Assembly: GCA_024398595.1 (NCBI GenBank)
Contig: JAKSIX010000015.1
Location: 1-45,738, forward strand
From: Bacteroidaceae bacterium
Lineage (GTDB): Bacteria > Bacteroidota > Bacteroidia > Bacteroidales > Bacteroidaceae
Direction: 5' to 3'
DNA: 45,738 bases
The first letter of the stretch is position 1. Every line of letters starts with the position of its first letter. The notes below the pieces were generated by a model that was not told the origin of the DNA, did no database searches, and saw nothing but the letters and a program-made list of their open reading frames with translations. Both the position numbers and the translations under genes were made by a program. This document shows, in pieces, positions 8,743 to 17,361 of the stretch.

Positions 8743-9374
8743 TGGAAACGATAGGAATACTGCAGTGGTGTCTTGACCACCTGAATTACTGGACAATAAC
8801 CGTACTGATGACGGTAGAGAGTTCTGCCATACCATTTCCGTCAGAGATAGTAGTTCCGCCTGCAGCCTATCATGCCGCAGCAACGGGAGAGATGAATCTG
8901 CTGCTGATAATATTGTCCGCTACAGTCGGAGCCATGCTTGGAGCCACCATCAATTATTTTCTCGCCTTGTGGTTAGGCAGACCGCTTATATACAAATTTG
9001 CAGACAGCCGCATGGGACATCTGCTGATGATTGACGGGAGCAAGGTACTGAAAGCGGAAAGCTATTTCAACGAACACGGAGCCGTGTCAACACTTGTAGG
9101 CCGTCTCATTCCGGTCATACGACAGCTCATATCCATTCCTGCAGGACTTGCAAAAATGAATTTCGTCAAATTCGTCATATATACAGCCCTTGGCGCAGGA
9201 ATATGGAATATAGTATTGTCACTCCTCGGATATTATATGGAGCGTATCGTGCCGGAGGATCAGCTTATTGATACGGTAACCGAATACAGCCACGAAATTG
9301 GATATGGAATATTTGCCGTTGTCGTGGCAGTCCTGTTATTCATTTTTTTAAAGAAGAAAATCAAGAAGGCATGA
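8739..9374 (+). CDS. DedA/SNARE-associated (VTT) family membrane protein
   Basis: 211 residues with several hydrophobic segments. The family signature is complete: ESSAIPFPSEIVVPPAAY near the N-terminus (re-entrant loop with the conserved acidic residue) and LVGRLIPVIRQLISIPAGLAKM with the conserved arginines. It ends in a lysine-rich tail (LKKKIKKA). DedA proteins are lipid transporters of the inner membrane; some members flip undecaprenyl phosphate, others phosphatidylethanolamine, and I cannot tell which applies. It overlaps the TPR gene upstream and the phosphatase downstream, each by 4 bases (ATGA), a strongly coupled trio. Confidence 0.92.
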   Translation: MMETIGILQWCLDHLNYWTITVLMTVESSAIPFPSEIVVPPAAYHAAATGEMNLLLIILSATVGAMLGATINYFLALWLGRPLIYKFADSRMGHLLMIDGSKVLKAESYFNEHGAVSTLVGRLIPVIRQLISIPAGLAKMNFVKFVIYTALGAGIWNIVLSLLGYYMERIVPEDQLIDTVTEYSHEIGYGIFAVVVAVLLFIFLKKKIKKA

Positions 9375-10195
9375 TGAACAGCCGTCCCACTTATACATTT
9401 GAGACTCAAAGTCTTGGATTTGATACAGTTATAAACGCCCGTGAACTCGGAGGTTACGTAATGCCTGACGGCAGGACTGTAAAGCACGGATTACTATTGA
9501 GAGGCGGTGCCTTGAGCGGTACATCGCACAAAGAGCTGATGATACTTCACGACAAGTATCATCTGGCCCGCATATTTGATTTCCGCACAAGTTTTGAGGT
9601 TGACAGGACGCCAGACAGACCTGTCTCAGAAGCAAAATATATATGGCTCCCCGCTTTCGATGAGGACAGTATGACTATGGGTAAAATGGCCTTGCCGCCT
9701 GAAGCCTATATAGACCTCGGAGGCTGGCTTGTCAAGAACGCCCATCTGGCAGAGGTTCAGGAGATTGCGCGAAATATGTATCCGATAATGATAACCACGG
9801 AGTTCACTCAGGTGCAGTATGCAGGTTTCTTTCAAAACATACTGAATGCTGAGGAAGGCGCGATATACTGGCACTGCTCACAGGGAAAGGATCGCACCGG
9901 CCTTGGATCAGCCCTGATTCTGGCCGCACTCGGTGCAGACCGCGAACTTATTATGCAGGACTTTGAGATTTCAAACGACTATTACAGGACAGAGGTGGAA
10001 ACCATCTTCAATCAGGTCAGCACTGATGAAGAACGCGAAGCGATACTGACATTTGTAGGTGTGAACCCAAGATATTTTGCCAATGCGCTGGATATTGTCG
10101 AGAAACAATACGGTTCGCTGAGAGAATTTCTGAAAGGTCCTATCTGTCTCTCAGACGAAGATATGCAGATACTCCGTAACCGTTTTTTAGAATGA
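9371..10195 (+). CDS. Tyrosine-protein phosphatase-like protein (IphP / Y_phosphatase3 type)
   Basis: 274 residues with no signal peptide. The active-site loop HCSQGKDRTG fits the CX5R signature, with catalytic Cys169 and Arg175 counted from the first Met. The N-terminal INARELGGYVMPDGRTVKHGLLLRGG is the typical start of the IphP/LipA family (N-x-R-D/E-L-G-G), and the substrate could be phosphotyrosine or a phosphoinositide or other lipid phosphate, as known for this family. Start overlaps dedA by 4 bases; a second Met directly follows. Its 3' end overlaps the convergent hydrolase gene by 9 bases. Confidence 0.88.
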   Translation: MMNSRPTYTFETQSLGFDTVINARELGGYVMPDGRTVKHGLLLRGGALSGTSHKELMILHDKYHLARIFDFRTSFEVDRTPDRPVSEAKYIWLPAFDEDSMTMGKMALPPEAYIDLGGWLVKNAHLAEVQEIARNMYPIMITTEFTQVQYAGFFQNILNAEEGAIYWHCSQGKDRTGLGSALILAALGADRELIMQDFEISNDYYRTEVETIFNQVSTDEEREAILTFVGVNPRYFANALDIVEKQYGSLREFLKGPICLSDEDMQILRNRFLE

Positions 10196-11626
10196 TTCAG
10201 GATTTTCGTCGCGGCAATCGGAAAGAGGATCTTTTGTCATAAAAAGCAATAGCTCATCCTTTATGGAATTCAATATATGTCCCATCAAATAACCTTCCTT
10301 GAATATCACTTTCTCATTTGGAACAGTCCTTCCATATAATGACATTTTCCGGTACGAGTCAAACGCCATCTGATATGGAATAACATCATCTCCTATTGAA
10401 TGCTTTATTATGCATTTGCAATATGATGGTGTCCATCCTGTCATAGGGTTATTGCATTCGGCAGCTTTTTTAATTGTCTGATACAGCTTGTCCGATGTAT
10501 TTACTGACCCATCCCCGTTGAACATAGCACTATTGAAGATATCTGCCATACTCATTATTCCGCTTTTGCGACAGACATCCAGAAGTTCATCGTATGACAG
10601 TTCCATACTACATATCAGCTCGTTAAGTGTACATCCGTATGTTTTAAGAGCATATTCTGATTTGTTATATTTATCAGAAAACAAATCTTCCAACTTATAA
10701 CCGGCGAAAAAATCCGGGCTGGCATAATAGAGACTGTTTACTACAATCAACAGTGCCACAATATTATTTGTTTCACCAATATTTAAATAATAGTCAAGCA
10801 TTGCCGATAAATCGGAAGGAGCACCCGAGCACACACTTCCTATTGGATTCACAGCCTTGAGTTTTTCTGCCGGAGCCTCAGTCTCAAGATACTTATGTGC
10901 GGACAATGTTGTGTATGCACCTTTGGACACGCCCATCAGATATGTTCCATAGCCTTTTTTCAGACTTGCTCCACGAAGTCTGACAACCTCAAGAGCCGCC
11001 ATCTCGCAATCAATCGACTGGCATCCGTTAATGTATGCAAAATCAACCTTCGGTAATGTAGCTGTAATCCCATATCCCTGTAAATCAGGTACAACTACAA
11101 GTGAATTATACATCACACGGAAATAGCCGGCTACACCCCTGAAAGGCATAATATCCTTTCCGACAAACATGGCCTCATTGAAAAGGGACACATGATCCAT
11201 CTCATATTTACGAGAATCATCTGTGTTGTTCGGCATCACGAGTGTACCGGACAATATAATCGGATTACCGGAAGGATTGACAGTCCTGTACCTGAAACGA
11301 TGCAGTTCAAAAGCGAGTTTGGATGAATAATCCGGATTTATGCCCACATCCAGATAGTTTCGGAATTCTACTCGCGCAAGCTCCGTTTCAATCTTCAGCC
11401 CAAATATATTTGCAAGCTCATTTCCTAAGACCAGTGCCATAAGAGAATCCATATAATCTACCAGTTCTTCAGAGTTTGCGAAATATTCTGATTCATATAT
11501 ATCGACCAGATAACCTGACGGAACAATGTCATCACCCTCCATATAGCTATCTGACTTTTCACAGCCGGTCATTATGGACAACAATACTGCTGTAAGAGCA
11601 ATCGACAGTTTATTTCCTGTTCTCAT
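10187..11626 (-). CDS. Exported alpha/beta-hydrolase lipoprotein
   Basis: 479 residues with a lipoprotein signal (IMTGC, Cys22). The nucleophile elbow is GVSKG (Ser near residue 234). A probable catalytic Asp lies in SIGDDVIPYQMAF and a His in MGHILN near the C-terminus, as in secretory-lipase/prolyl-oligopeptidase-like hydrolases. FRYRTVNPSGNPIILSGTLVMPN is a typical N-terminal strand pair of such esterases. Substrate unknown. It starts 17 bases inside the end of the RND pump gene, so it is co-translated with an efflux system, which is unusual. Possible roles are hydrolysis of an exported ester or of a toxic ester before efflux; both are inference. Confidence 0.75.
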   Translation of the reverse strand: MRTGNKLSIALTAVLLSIMTGCEKSDSYMEGDDIVPSGYLVDIYESEYFANSEELVDYMDSLMALVLGNELANIFGLKIETELARVEFRNYLDVGINPDYSSKLAFELHRFRYRTVNPSGNPIILSGTLVMPNNTDDSRKYEMDHVSLFNEAMFVGKDIMPFRGVAGYFRVMYNSLVVVPDLQGYGITATLPKVDFAYINGCQSIDCEMAALEVVRLRGASLKKGYGTYLMGVSKGAYTTLSAHKYLETEAPAEKLKAVNPIGSVCSGAPSDLSAMLDYYLNIGETNNIVALLIVVNSLYYASPDFFAGYKLEDLFSDKYNKSEYALKTYGCTLNELICSMELSYDELLDVCRKSGIMSMADIFNSAMFNGDGSVNTSDKLYQTIKKAAECNNPMTGWTPSYCKCIIKHSIGDDVIPYQMAFDSYRKMSLYGRTVPNEKVIFKEGYLMGHILNSIKDELLLFMTKDPLSDCRDENPESF

Positions 11627-14600
11627 ATGTTTTTTTGAAAAATAAAGAATAAAGTACCGGTATAATCAATAAAACAATAACCGTTCCGACCAGCAATCCC
11701 CCTATGATGCATGCGGCCATGGACTTGAACATTGAGTCAGACAAAAGCGGTATCATACCGAGCACTGTGGTGAATGCAGCCATCGTCACCGGCCTCATTC
11801 TTGATACAGAAGCATTTATCAGAGCCTCGTCCATATCTGAAGTTTGCGCAACCTGCAATTTGATTTCATCCATCAGTATTATCCCGTTCTTGAGAATCAT
11901 TCCTACAAGTCCCAACACACTTACAACGGCTATAAAGCCGAAAGCCGTATTGGAAATAAGTACAGCCGGAACCACGCCGACAAATACTACAGGTATGGAC
12001 AACAGCAGTACTGCTACCGATTTGTAATCCTTGAACAGCATCAGCAACACAACCAGCATCAGCAATACGGCAAATGGATAGTTGTTGAACAGATATTTCA
12101 TCGACATCTTCTCGGCGAGCCTTTCGCCACCCCACATAGTATGATAACCTTCAGGCATTTTGATTTTCTGCAGCTCACGTTCTACTGTCCTACGGGCATT
12201 TTCTACGTTCCTGCCGACAACAGGAGACGCGCATATTACCCTGGAACGCTCTCCATTGTAACGGCAGATGACAGGACTCTCCCATTCCACTCTTATTCCG
12301 TCTGACAGTTGTGATATCGGTTCACTGCCTGTTACAGAACCGGACATATCCAATACCGCATCAAGTATGCCATCATTGGAAATCCTTCTGATATCAGGCA
12401 AGAGTCCGAATACTGTGGCATCATTCAGATCCCTGATTCTACGGCCATCGCTACCCATACAATCCACATATATCTGCATAGGTGTCGTGCCATCGTAGAA
12501 TGTTCCGACAGGAATGCCGTCCGTTGAAGCCAGGACAGATGTTCCCACTTCCATACGCGACAATCCTGCCTGACGTGCCAATGCCTGATTGTATCCGATG
12601 ACGTATGCCGGAACATCAGGTTCCCATTCATCAATAATATCCTGACAGACCCCACAGTTGTTGAAGATATCCACACATTTTTTTGCAATGCTGTCCAAAA
12701 CTATAGGATCGGGGCCGGTAATATAATACTGTATCGGATATGGCATAAACATCAGATTATAGCGCTTGAACTTCACATATGCGTCAGGAAACATATCGTC
12801 CAACTGTTCCTGAAGCTGATTTATATCCCTTTGCAATACTCGCGACGATTTGAAATCCACTATCAGTTCACCATACGCCAATGATGGTGTGTGAATACTT
12901 CTGACCAGATTATAGCGTGACGGTGTACCGCCTACCGACTTCACTATGTGAGTTATATCCGGATTCTGCACAAGTATTGAGTATATGGAATCCAGATCCT
13001 TGTTGACCTGGGTGTAATTTCTGTCCTCCGGAAGCTTATACTCCATGTACAGCTGGTCATATTCCATATCGGGGAACAATGCACGCTTCATGAACAATGC
13101 TCCGACACCGGCCATCGCCAGAAGCAGACAGACACACGTTACGGCAAGAAATCTGTGTGACAGACAGTATGACAACGTACTCCGCAACCATCCGTACAAT
13201 GCAGACGATCTCTGTTTTTCTATAGAACTGAAAGAATACGGATATATCCACTTATCCGCCATAATCGGGACGTGTGTAAGCGCAAGAACCCATGACAACA
13301 GGAGTGAAACACATAATACAATGAACATATCATGTATGTAAATGCCTGTCACGTCAGGGCTGAGATATATCGGGAGGAATGATATTATCACAATAAGTGT
13401 AGCACCGAGAAGCGGCCAGCAGGTATCCTTTCCTATCCTGGTCAAGGCTTCCACTCTCGGTGCGCCATTAGCCTTGGCCACCAATACGCCGTCTGTGATT
13501 ACTATTGCATTATCGACAAGCATTCCCATAGAGAATATCAGTGCGCCCAAAGACACACGCTGCAACGTTCCCCCAGTATAGTACAGGACAAATATCGAGC
13601 CGGCTATTATTACAACCAATGATGTGCCGATAACCATGGCAGGACGTACTCCCATAGTAAATGCCAGCAACAGTACGACCAACACCACGGACATAATCAT
13701 ATTAAGCAGGAAACTGTTCATGGCTTCCGTAACTTTCTTTGGCTGACTGAATATACTCTCTATCCCAATTCCTACAGGTATCCTGTTCCGGCGTATCTCA
13801 GACAGTTTTCTGTCAACGGCTTTTCCCACCTTTACTATATCAGTTCCAGACTCTGCAGATATACTCAGACCAATGGCTCTGACTCCATCCCTTTCCATAT
13901 ACTCACGTATAGGAGTTTCCTCTTCCATCTCTATGTCGGCTATATCGCCGAGCCTTATCCGGTCATCCTCGTGTCCCTGGACAATAAGATCCGCAATATC
14001 TTCAACACTGCGGTAACGGTCATCAACGCTGACACGTATGCGGTTTCCTCCACTTTGGAAATATCCCGAATATACAGTCGCATTCTGTCCGTTAAGAGTC
14101 TGTATCACCTCTATCGGAAGAACGTCAAGGTTGGCAAGACGGTCTGCCCTCATCTGTATTCTGATACATTCCTTAGGCATACCATACACTGCAATCCGCG
14201 ATACATCGTCAATAGTCTGCAACTCCCGTCGTATCATATCCACGTACGCAGACAACTCCTTGTATGAGTAATCCTGTCCTGTCACTGCATAGAACATTCC
14301 ATACACATCACCAAAGTCATCCTGCACTATTGTCTGAGCACCTTGAGGAAGGGTCGCAGCCTCTACTTTGTGACGCATTATATCCCAGGTCTGCATAATA
14401 TCCTCCTGTGGTACCGTTGTCTGCAGCGATACCTTTATGATGCACATGTCTGAATAACAGCGTGTGTCAGTAAAATCGACACCTGGAATTTCCCTTATTT
14501 TCTTCTCTAAAGGATCCGCCACCTCCAATTCCACCTGATATGCTGACGCTCCGGGATATATTCCGACAACAAGCGACTGACGGACCAATATTTCCGGATC

Positions 14601-14717
14601 TTCCAGCTTAGGAATATACAGACATGCATATACACCGCCAAAAAGCAGGATGAACACTAAAAGGGATACAATCTTCCTGTTATCAAGTGCCCATCTTCCA
14701 AAATTGATATTCATCAT
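11610..14717 (-). CDS. RND family efflux pump, inner-membrane permease
   Basis: 1035 residues, normal for AcrB-like transporters. TM1 is within MNINFGRWALDNRKIVSLLVF; the two periplasmic porter/docking regions follow TM1 and TM7. The TM4 proton-relay segment reads SMGMLVDNAIVITDGV, so the AcrB Asp-Asp pair is Asp-Asn here, as in many HAE-type pumps outside the AcrB group. The second half repeats the fold with FGFIAVVSVLGLVGMILKNGIILMDEI near TM10-11. It exports an unknown amphipathic substrate using proton motive force. It overlaps the membrane-fusion gene by 4 bases and forms a complete tripartite system with its neighbours. Confidence 0.95.
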   Translation of the reverse strand: MMNINFGRWALDNRKIVSLLVFILLFGGVYACLYIPKLEDPEILVRQSLVVGIYPGASAYQVELEVADPLEKKIREIPGVDFTDTRCYSDMCIIKVSLQTTVPQEDIMQTWDIMRHKVEAATLPQGAQTIVQDDFGDVYGMFYAVTGQDYSYKELSAYVDMIRRELQTIDDVSRIAVYGMPKECIRIQMRADRLANLDVLPIEVIQTLNGQNATVYSGYFQSGGNRIRVSVDDRYRSVEDIADLIVQGHEDDRIRLGDIADIEMEEETPIREYMERDGVRAIGLSISAESGTDIVKVGKAVDRKLSEIRRNRIPVGIGIESIFSQPKKVTEAMNSFLLNMIMSVVLVVLLLAFTMGVRPAMVIGTSLVVIIAGSIFVLYYTGGTLQRVSLGALIFSMGMLVDNAIVITDGVLVAKANGAPRVEALTRIGKDTCWPLLGATLIVIISFLPIYLSPDVTGIYIHDMFIVLCVSLLLSWVLALTHVPIMADKWIYPYSFSSIEKQRSSALYGWLRSTLSYCLSHRFLAVTCVCLLLAMAGVGALFMKRALFPDMEYDQLYMEYKLPEDRNYTQVNKDLDSIYSILVQNPDITHIVKSVGGTPSRYNLVRSIHTPSLAYGELIVDFKSSRVLQRDINQLQEQLDDMFPDAYVKFKRYNLMFMPYPIQYYITGPDPIVLDSIAKKCVDIFNNCGVCQDIIDEWEPDVPAYVIGYNQALARQAGLSRMEVGTSVLASTDGIPVGTFYDGTTPMQIYVDCMGSDGRRIRDLNDATVFGLLPDIRRISNDGILDAVLDMSGSVTGSEPISQLSDGIRVEWESPVICRYNGERSRVICASPVVGRNVENARRTVERELQKIKMPEGYHTMWGGERLAEKMSMKYLFNNYPFAVLLMLVVLLMLFKDYKSVAVLLLSIPVVFVGVVPAVLISNTAFGFIAVVSVLGLVGMILKNGIILMDEIKLQVAQTSDMDEALINASVSRMRPVTMAAFTTVLGMIPLLSDSMFKSMAACIIGGLLVGTVIVLLIIPVLYSLFFKKTYENRK

Positions 14718-15760
14718 AGAAGTCCCCCCGGATTAGAATCATTCACATTGTCAAGCCTACGGACCTTCTGGCCGTCATGCAGCAGTCCCACGCCTGCAGA
14801 CACAATCTCATCTCCCGGCTTGAGCCCCAATACTACGGCATTGCCATCTTTCAAAATACTTACAATCTCCACATCGTGAGACTCTACAGTACAGCTTTCG
14901 TTATTATAGAGTAACACGCTGCTGCTCCCGTCATTATGGAATATGGAATTTGCCGCTATCAGCATCTTTCCTCCGTTATCCTGACAGAATGAAAGGGTAA
15001 CCATAGCCGTCATACCCGGAGTCAGCGTGCCTTCTTCATCGGATATGTCGAACTGCAGTCTGTACATCTGATTGGAGTTTGCCTTACGGCTTATCTGTCC
15101 GCCATTAAGGGGAACAGGTTTGTCAGGTCTCACTTGAAATTCAGCAAATGCGTTATCCAGAGTCCCATACCTCTGGCAGTCAGCATACGTTATGTATAGT
15201 GTAAGAGAGAGTTTTTTGTCATCAAATACCGAAATCACAGGTACGCCTGCCACGACCGTTTCCCCTTCGGAAAACAGCACATCATCTATATAGCCCGAGA
15301 ATGGAGCATACAGACAACAGTCATCCAGCTGATTCTGATGGTGTGCCAGTTTCTGTGAAATCTGTTCCAGGCCATAGCGGGCCTTATCATAGTCATTCTC
15401 TGATATTGCGCTATCTTCATACATGGCCATAACCCTGTCTATTTCAGCCTTCACCTGATTATACTCAGCTGTAGTAGCTGTCAGTTGGATAATGTAGTCC
15501 CGGTCGTCAAGTTCGGCTATCAACTGGCCGGCAGACACATAATCGCCTGGCTTCACCTTGATATCCCTTATTTTTCCGCTTACACGGAATGCAACGTCAG
15601 ATTTGTCTGACGCACTTACCTTTGCCGTATATTTTGCGGCCGGTATACTGTTGTACGGCACTGCCTCACAGACCTTTACCAAGGGCGGATTCTGATTGCT
15701 ACCGGTGCCGCATGACACTGCGGCTGCGAGATATGTCATCAATATGATTCTTGACCTCAT
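14714..15760 (-). CDS. RND efflux membrane-fusion (periplasmic adaptor) lipoprotein
   Basis: 348 residues. The signal ends AAVSC (Cys17), so it is likely anchored as a lipoprotein. Order of domains: barrel-sandwich lipoyl half (VAFRVSGKIRDIKVKPGDYVSAGQLIAELDDRDY), alpha-hairpin with TAEYNQVKAEIDRVMAMYEDSAISENDYDKA, second lipoyl half (LYAPFSGYIDDVLFSEGETVVAGVPV), beta-barrel, and a membrane-proximal part (AVVLGLKPGDEIVSAGVGLLHDGQKVR). It bridges the RND pump and the TolC channel. It lies 11 bases after the TolC gene and overlaps the pump gene. Confidence 0.93.
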   Translation of the reverse strand: MRSRIILMTYLAAAVSCGTGSNQNPPLVKVCEAVPYNSIPAAKYTAKVSASDKSDVAFRVSGKIRDIKVKPGDYVSAGQLIAELDDRDYIIQLTATTAEYNQVKAEIDRVMAMYEDSAISENDYDKARYGLEQISQKLAHHQNQLDDCCLYAPFSGYIDDVLFSEGETVVAGVPVISVFDDKKLSLTLYITYADCQRYGTLDNAFAEFQVRPDKPVPLNGGQISRKANSNQMYRLQFDISDEEGTLTPGMTAMVTLSFCQDNGGKMLIAANSIFHNDGSSSVLLYNNESCTVESHDVEIVSILKDGNAVVLGLKPGDEIVSAGVGLLHDGQKVRRLDNVNDSNPGGLL

Positions 15761-15771
15761 AATAAGTTGTT

Positions 15772-17202
15772 TTATTTCTTTAACCGTCCGTTTGCCTTAA
15801 GCCAGGCTATCTCCTTTACAACAAGACTATGCCTGGCATCAATCATCGATGCGTATGCATTCTGCCACTCAACCTGTGCTGTCAGCAAATCTGTCAATGT
15901 CTCCATTCCCTTATCATATCTGACACGTGCTATACGATAAGATTCCTCTGCAGATGCAAACACCTTTTCATATACTCCAACCTCAATCGAAGCCTCACTC
16001 AATTCATTATATGCATTCTGGATTTCCAGTTCCATCATCTCAAAAAAATTGTCACGCTCGTATGCACTCTGCTCGTATGCGGCCTGCGCCGCAGCTACTT
16101 TATGATAGCCCTCCATCCCATGGAAAATGGGAACTTTCACATTCACCAATGCCATTGCGTGCCAATTATTGTCAAATATCCGGTTACCCATCATCTGCAG
16201 TCCGTTCAGATAGCCACCACCTACCGACACGCCTATCTGTGGAAGGAAATCCGCTTTCTCAAGCTTTACATTCCACTCCGCAAGTTCGGTCTTAGCCTGC
16301 AGCAGATCGTACTCACTGCGATAGGATATATCGGATGACGCATAGACTACATCACTCACGTCTACCATTTCCAAGGTATCCAGGTCAAGTTCTGAAGTTA
16401 ACGGCAATCCTATAATCTGGCACAGTCCCATACACGCCAGACGATAACCGTTCTCAGCCTTGTTTATCTGAAGTTTGGACTTTCCGAGTTCTGAATCAAC
16501 CTTCATCAGATCGGCCTGCGATGCCATACCGTGAGCCACGGCACTTTCCACGCTTCCGCGTACACTGACCAGAAGAGAATCGTATTTCTCAGCCACCACA
16601 TTCATCTCACGTGCCTTGATAGCCAGCGCGTACGTCTCGTAAGTCTTGTATATAATCTCGTTCTCGGAAATCTCAACCCCAAGCCTTGACATTGTGCTAC
16701 CTAACTGTCCCATCTGATATGCAGCCTGAATCCTGCCACCCATATACACCGGTTGCTCAAGTATCAAATTCGCTGAAATTATGTTGCCTACACGATAATC
16801 AATGTCAGGATTCAGAGTCTGGATACGGTCTTCAATGGTTGACAGATACCAAGCCCCGGTCTCGTCGGCAGCCACCCACGGTGCAAGCTGATTGATGCGA
16901 TTGACCAGATACTGACTTATCGGACCGGCCATATTGACAGGAACACTGCCGTTCAGAGAGCCCCACATATCGGTCACGTTCAATGACACACGGGGAAAAT
17001 AATTAGCCTTCAATGCTTTCATTGAGTGCGAGGCCTGCTCCATTACCGATTTGGCAGATTTTATCTCCTTGTTTTCACGCAGAGCCATATCTACACACTC
17101 TTCTATGGACAGCTTCAGTACCTCGTCCTGCCCTGCATAGACAGGATTTCCAGACAATAGCAGGATAAACTGCAATACCAATAATAATCTACGTTCCATC
17201 AT
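15772..17202 (-). CDS. TolC-family outer-membrane efflux protein
   Basis: 476 residues with a signal peptide ending near PVYAGQ. Two OEP repeats are visible: the first opens LSIEECVDMALRENKEIKSAKSVMEQA, the second ISYRSEYDLLQAKTELAEWNVKLEKADFLPQIGVSVGGGY. RYDKGMETLTDLLTAQVEWQNAYASMIDARH near the end is the typical C-terminal TolC helix phrase. It forms the outer-membrane duct of the RND system and is the first gene of the four-gene minus-strand operon. Two ATGs are adjacent (17202 and 17199); the promoter element lies at 17284-17291. Confidence 0.95.
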   Translation of the reverse strand: MMERRLLLVLQFILLLSGNPVYAGQDEVLKLSIEECVDMALRENKEIKSAKSVMEQASHSMKALKANYFPRVSLNVTDMWGSLNGSVPVNMAGPISQYLVNRINQLAPWVAADETGAWYLSTIEDRIQTLNPDIDYRVGNIISANLILEQPVYMGGRIQAAYQMGQLGSTMSRLGVEISENEIIYKTYETYALAIKAREMNVVAEKYDSLLVSVRGSVESAVAHGMASQADLMKVDSELGKSKLQINKAENGYRLACMGLCQIIGLPLTSELDLDTLEMVDVSDVVYASSDISYRSEYDLLQAKTELAEWNVKLEKADFLPQIGVSVGGGYLNGLQMMGNRIFDNNWHAMALVNVKVPIFHGMEGYHKVAAAQAAYEQSAYERDNFFEMMELEIQNAYNELSEASIEVGVYEKVFASAEESYRIARVRYDKGMETLTDLLTAQVEWQNAYASMIDARHSLVVKEIAWLKANGRLKK

Positions 17203-17204
17203 TT

Positions 17205-17265
17205 ATACAATATCCTTGTATGACCCTCACCTTAATCCTCCACAAGGGAGGAGCCGAAAACGGCT
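17205..17265 (-). repeat. Palindrome-rich leader of the efflux operon, possible dispersed repeat
   Basis: Three short perfect inverted repeats are stacked in the 5' leader: ATACAA/TTGTAT (17205-17210, 17216-17221), CCTCC/GGAGG (17237-17241, 17247-17251) and AGCCG/CGGCT with an AAAA loop (17252-17256, 17261-17265). The core CCTCACCTTAATCCTCC followed by ACAAGGGAGG resembles small dispersed palindromes seen in many Gram-negative genomes. Whether it is repeated elsewhere in this genome cannot be seen here. Confidence 0.4.
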
Positions 17266-17283
17266 GGAACTCAAGTAATCTCC

Positions 17284-17291
17284 CAAAAATA
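17284..17291 (-). promoter_or_regulatory. -7 promoter element for the RND efflux operon
   Basis: The minus strand reads TATTTTTG, matching TAnnTTTG, which gives a structured leader of about 75 nt before the TolC ATG. The -33 position is only T-rich. Confidence 0.5.
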
Positions 17292-17305
17292 TCATGCTAA
17301 ATTAC

Positions 17306-17344
17306 AAAAAAAGGAATCCGGTCAATAGGCCGGATTCCTTTTTT
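17306..17344 (-). terminator. Terminator after xylA
   Basis: GGAATCCGG and CCGGATTCC (inner arms 17313-17321 and 17330-17338) pair around the 8-base loop TCAATAGG, flanked by an A run on one side and a T run on the other. On the minus strand the stem is followed by a U tract, 17 bases after the xylA stop. It is symmetric enough to act in both directions. Confidence 0.88.
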
Positions 17345-17361
17345 ATCAGAAAATGTAACAG

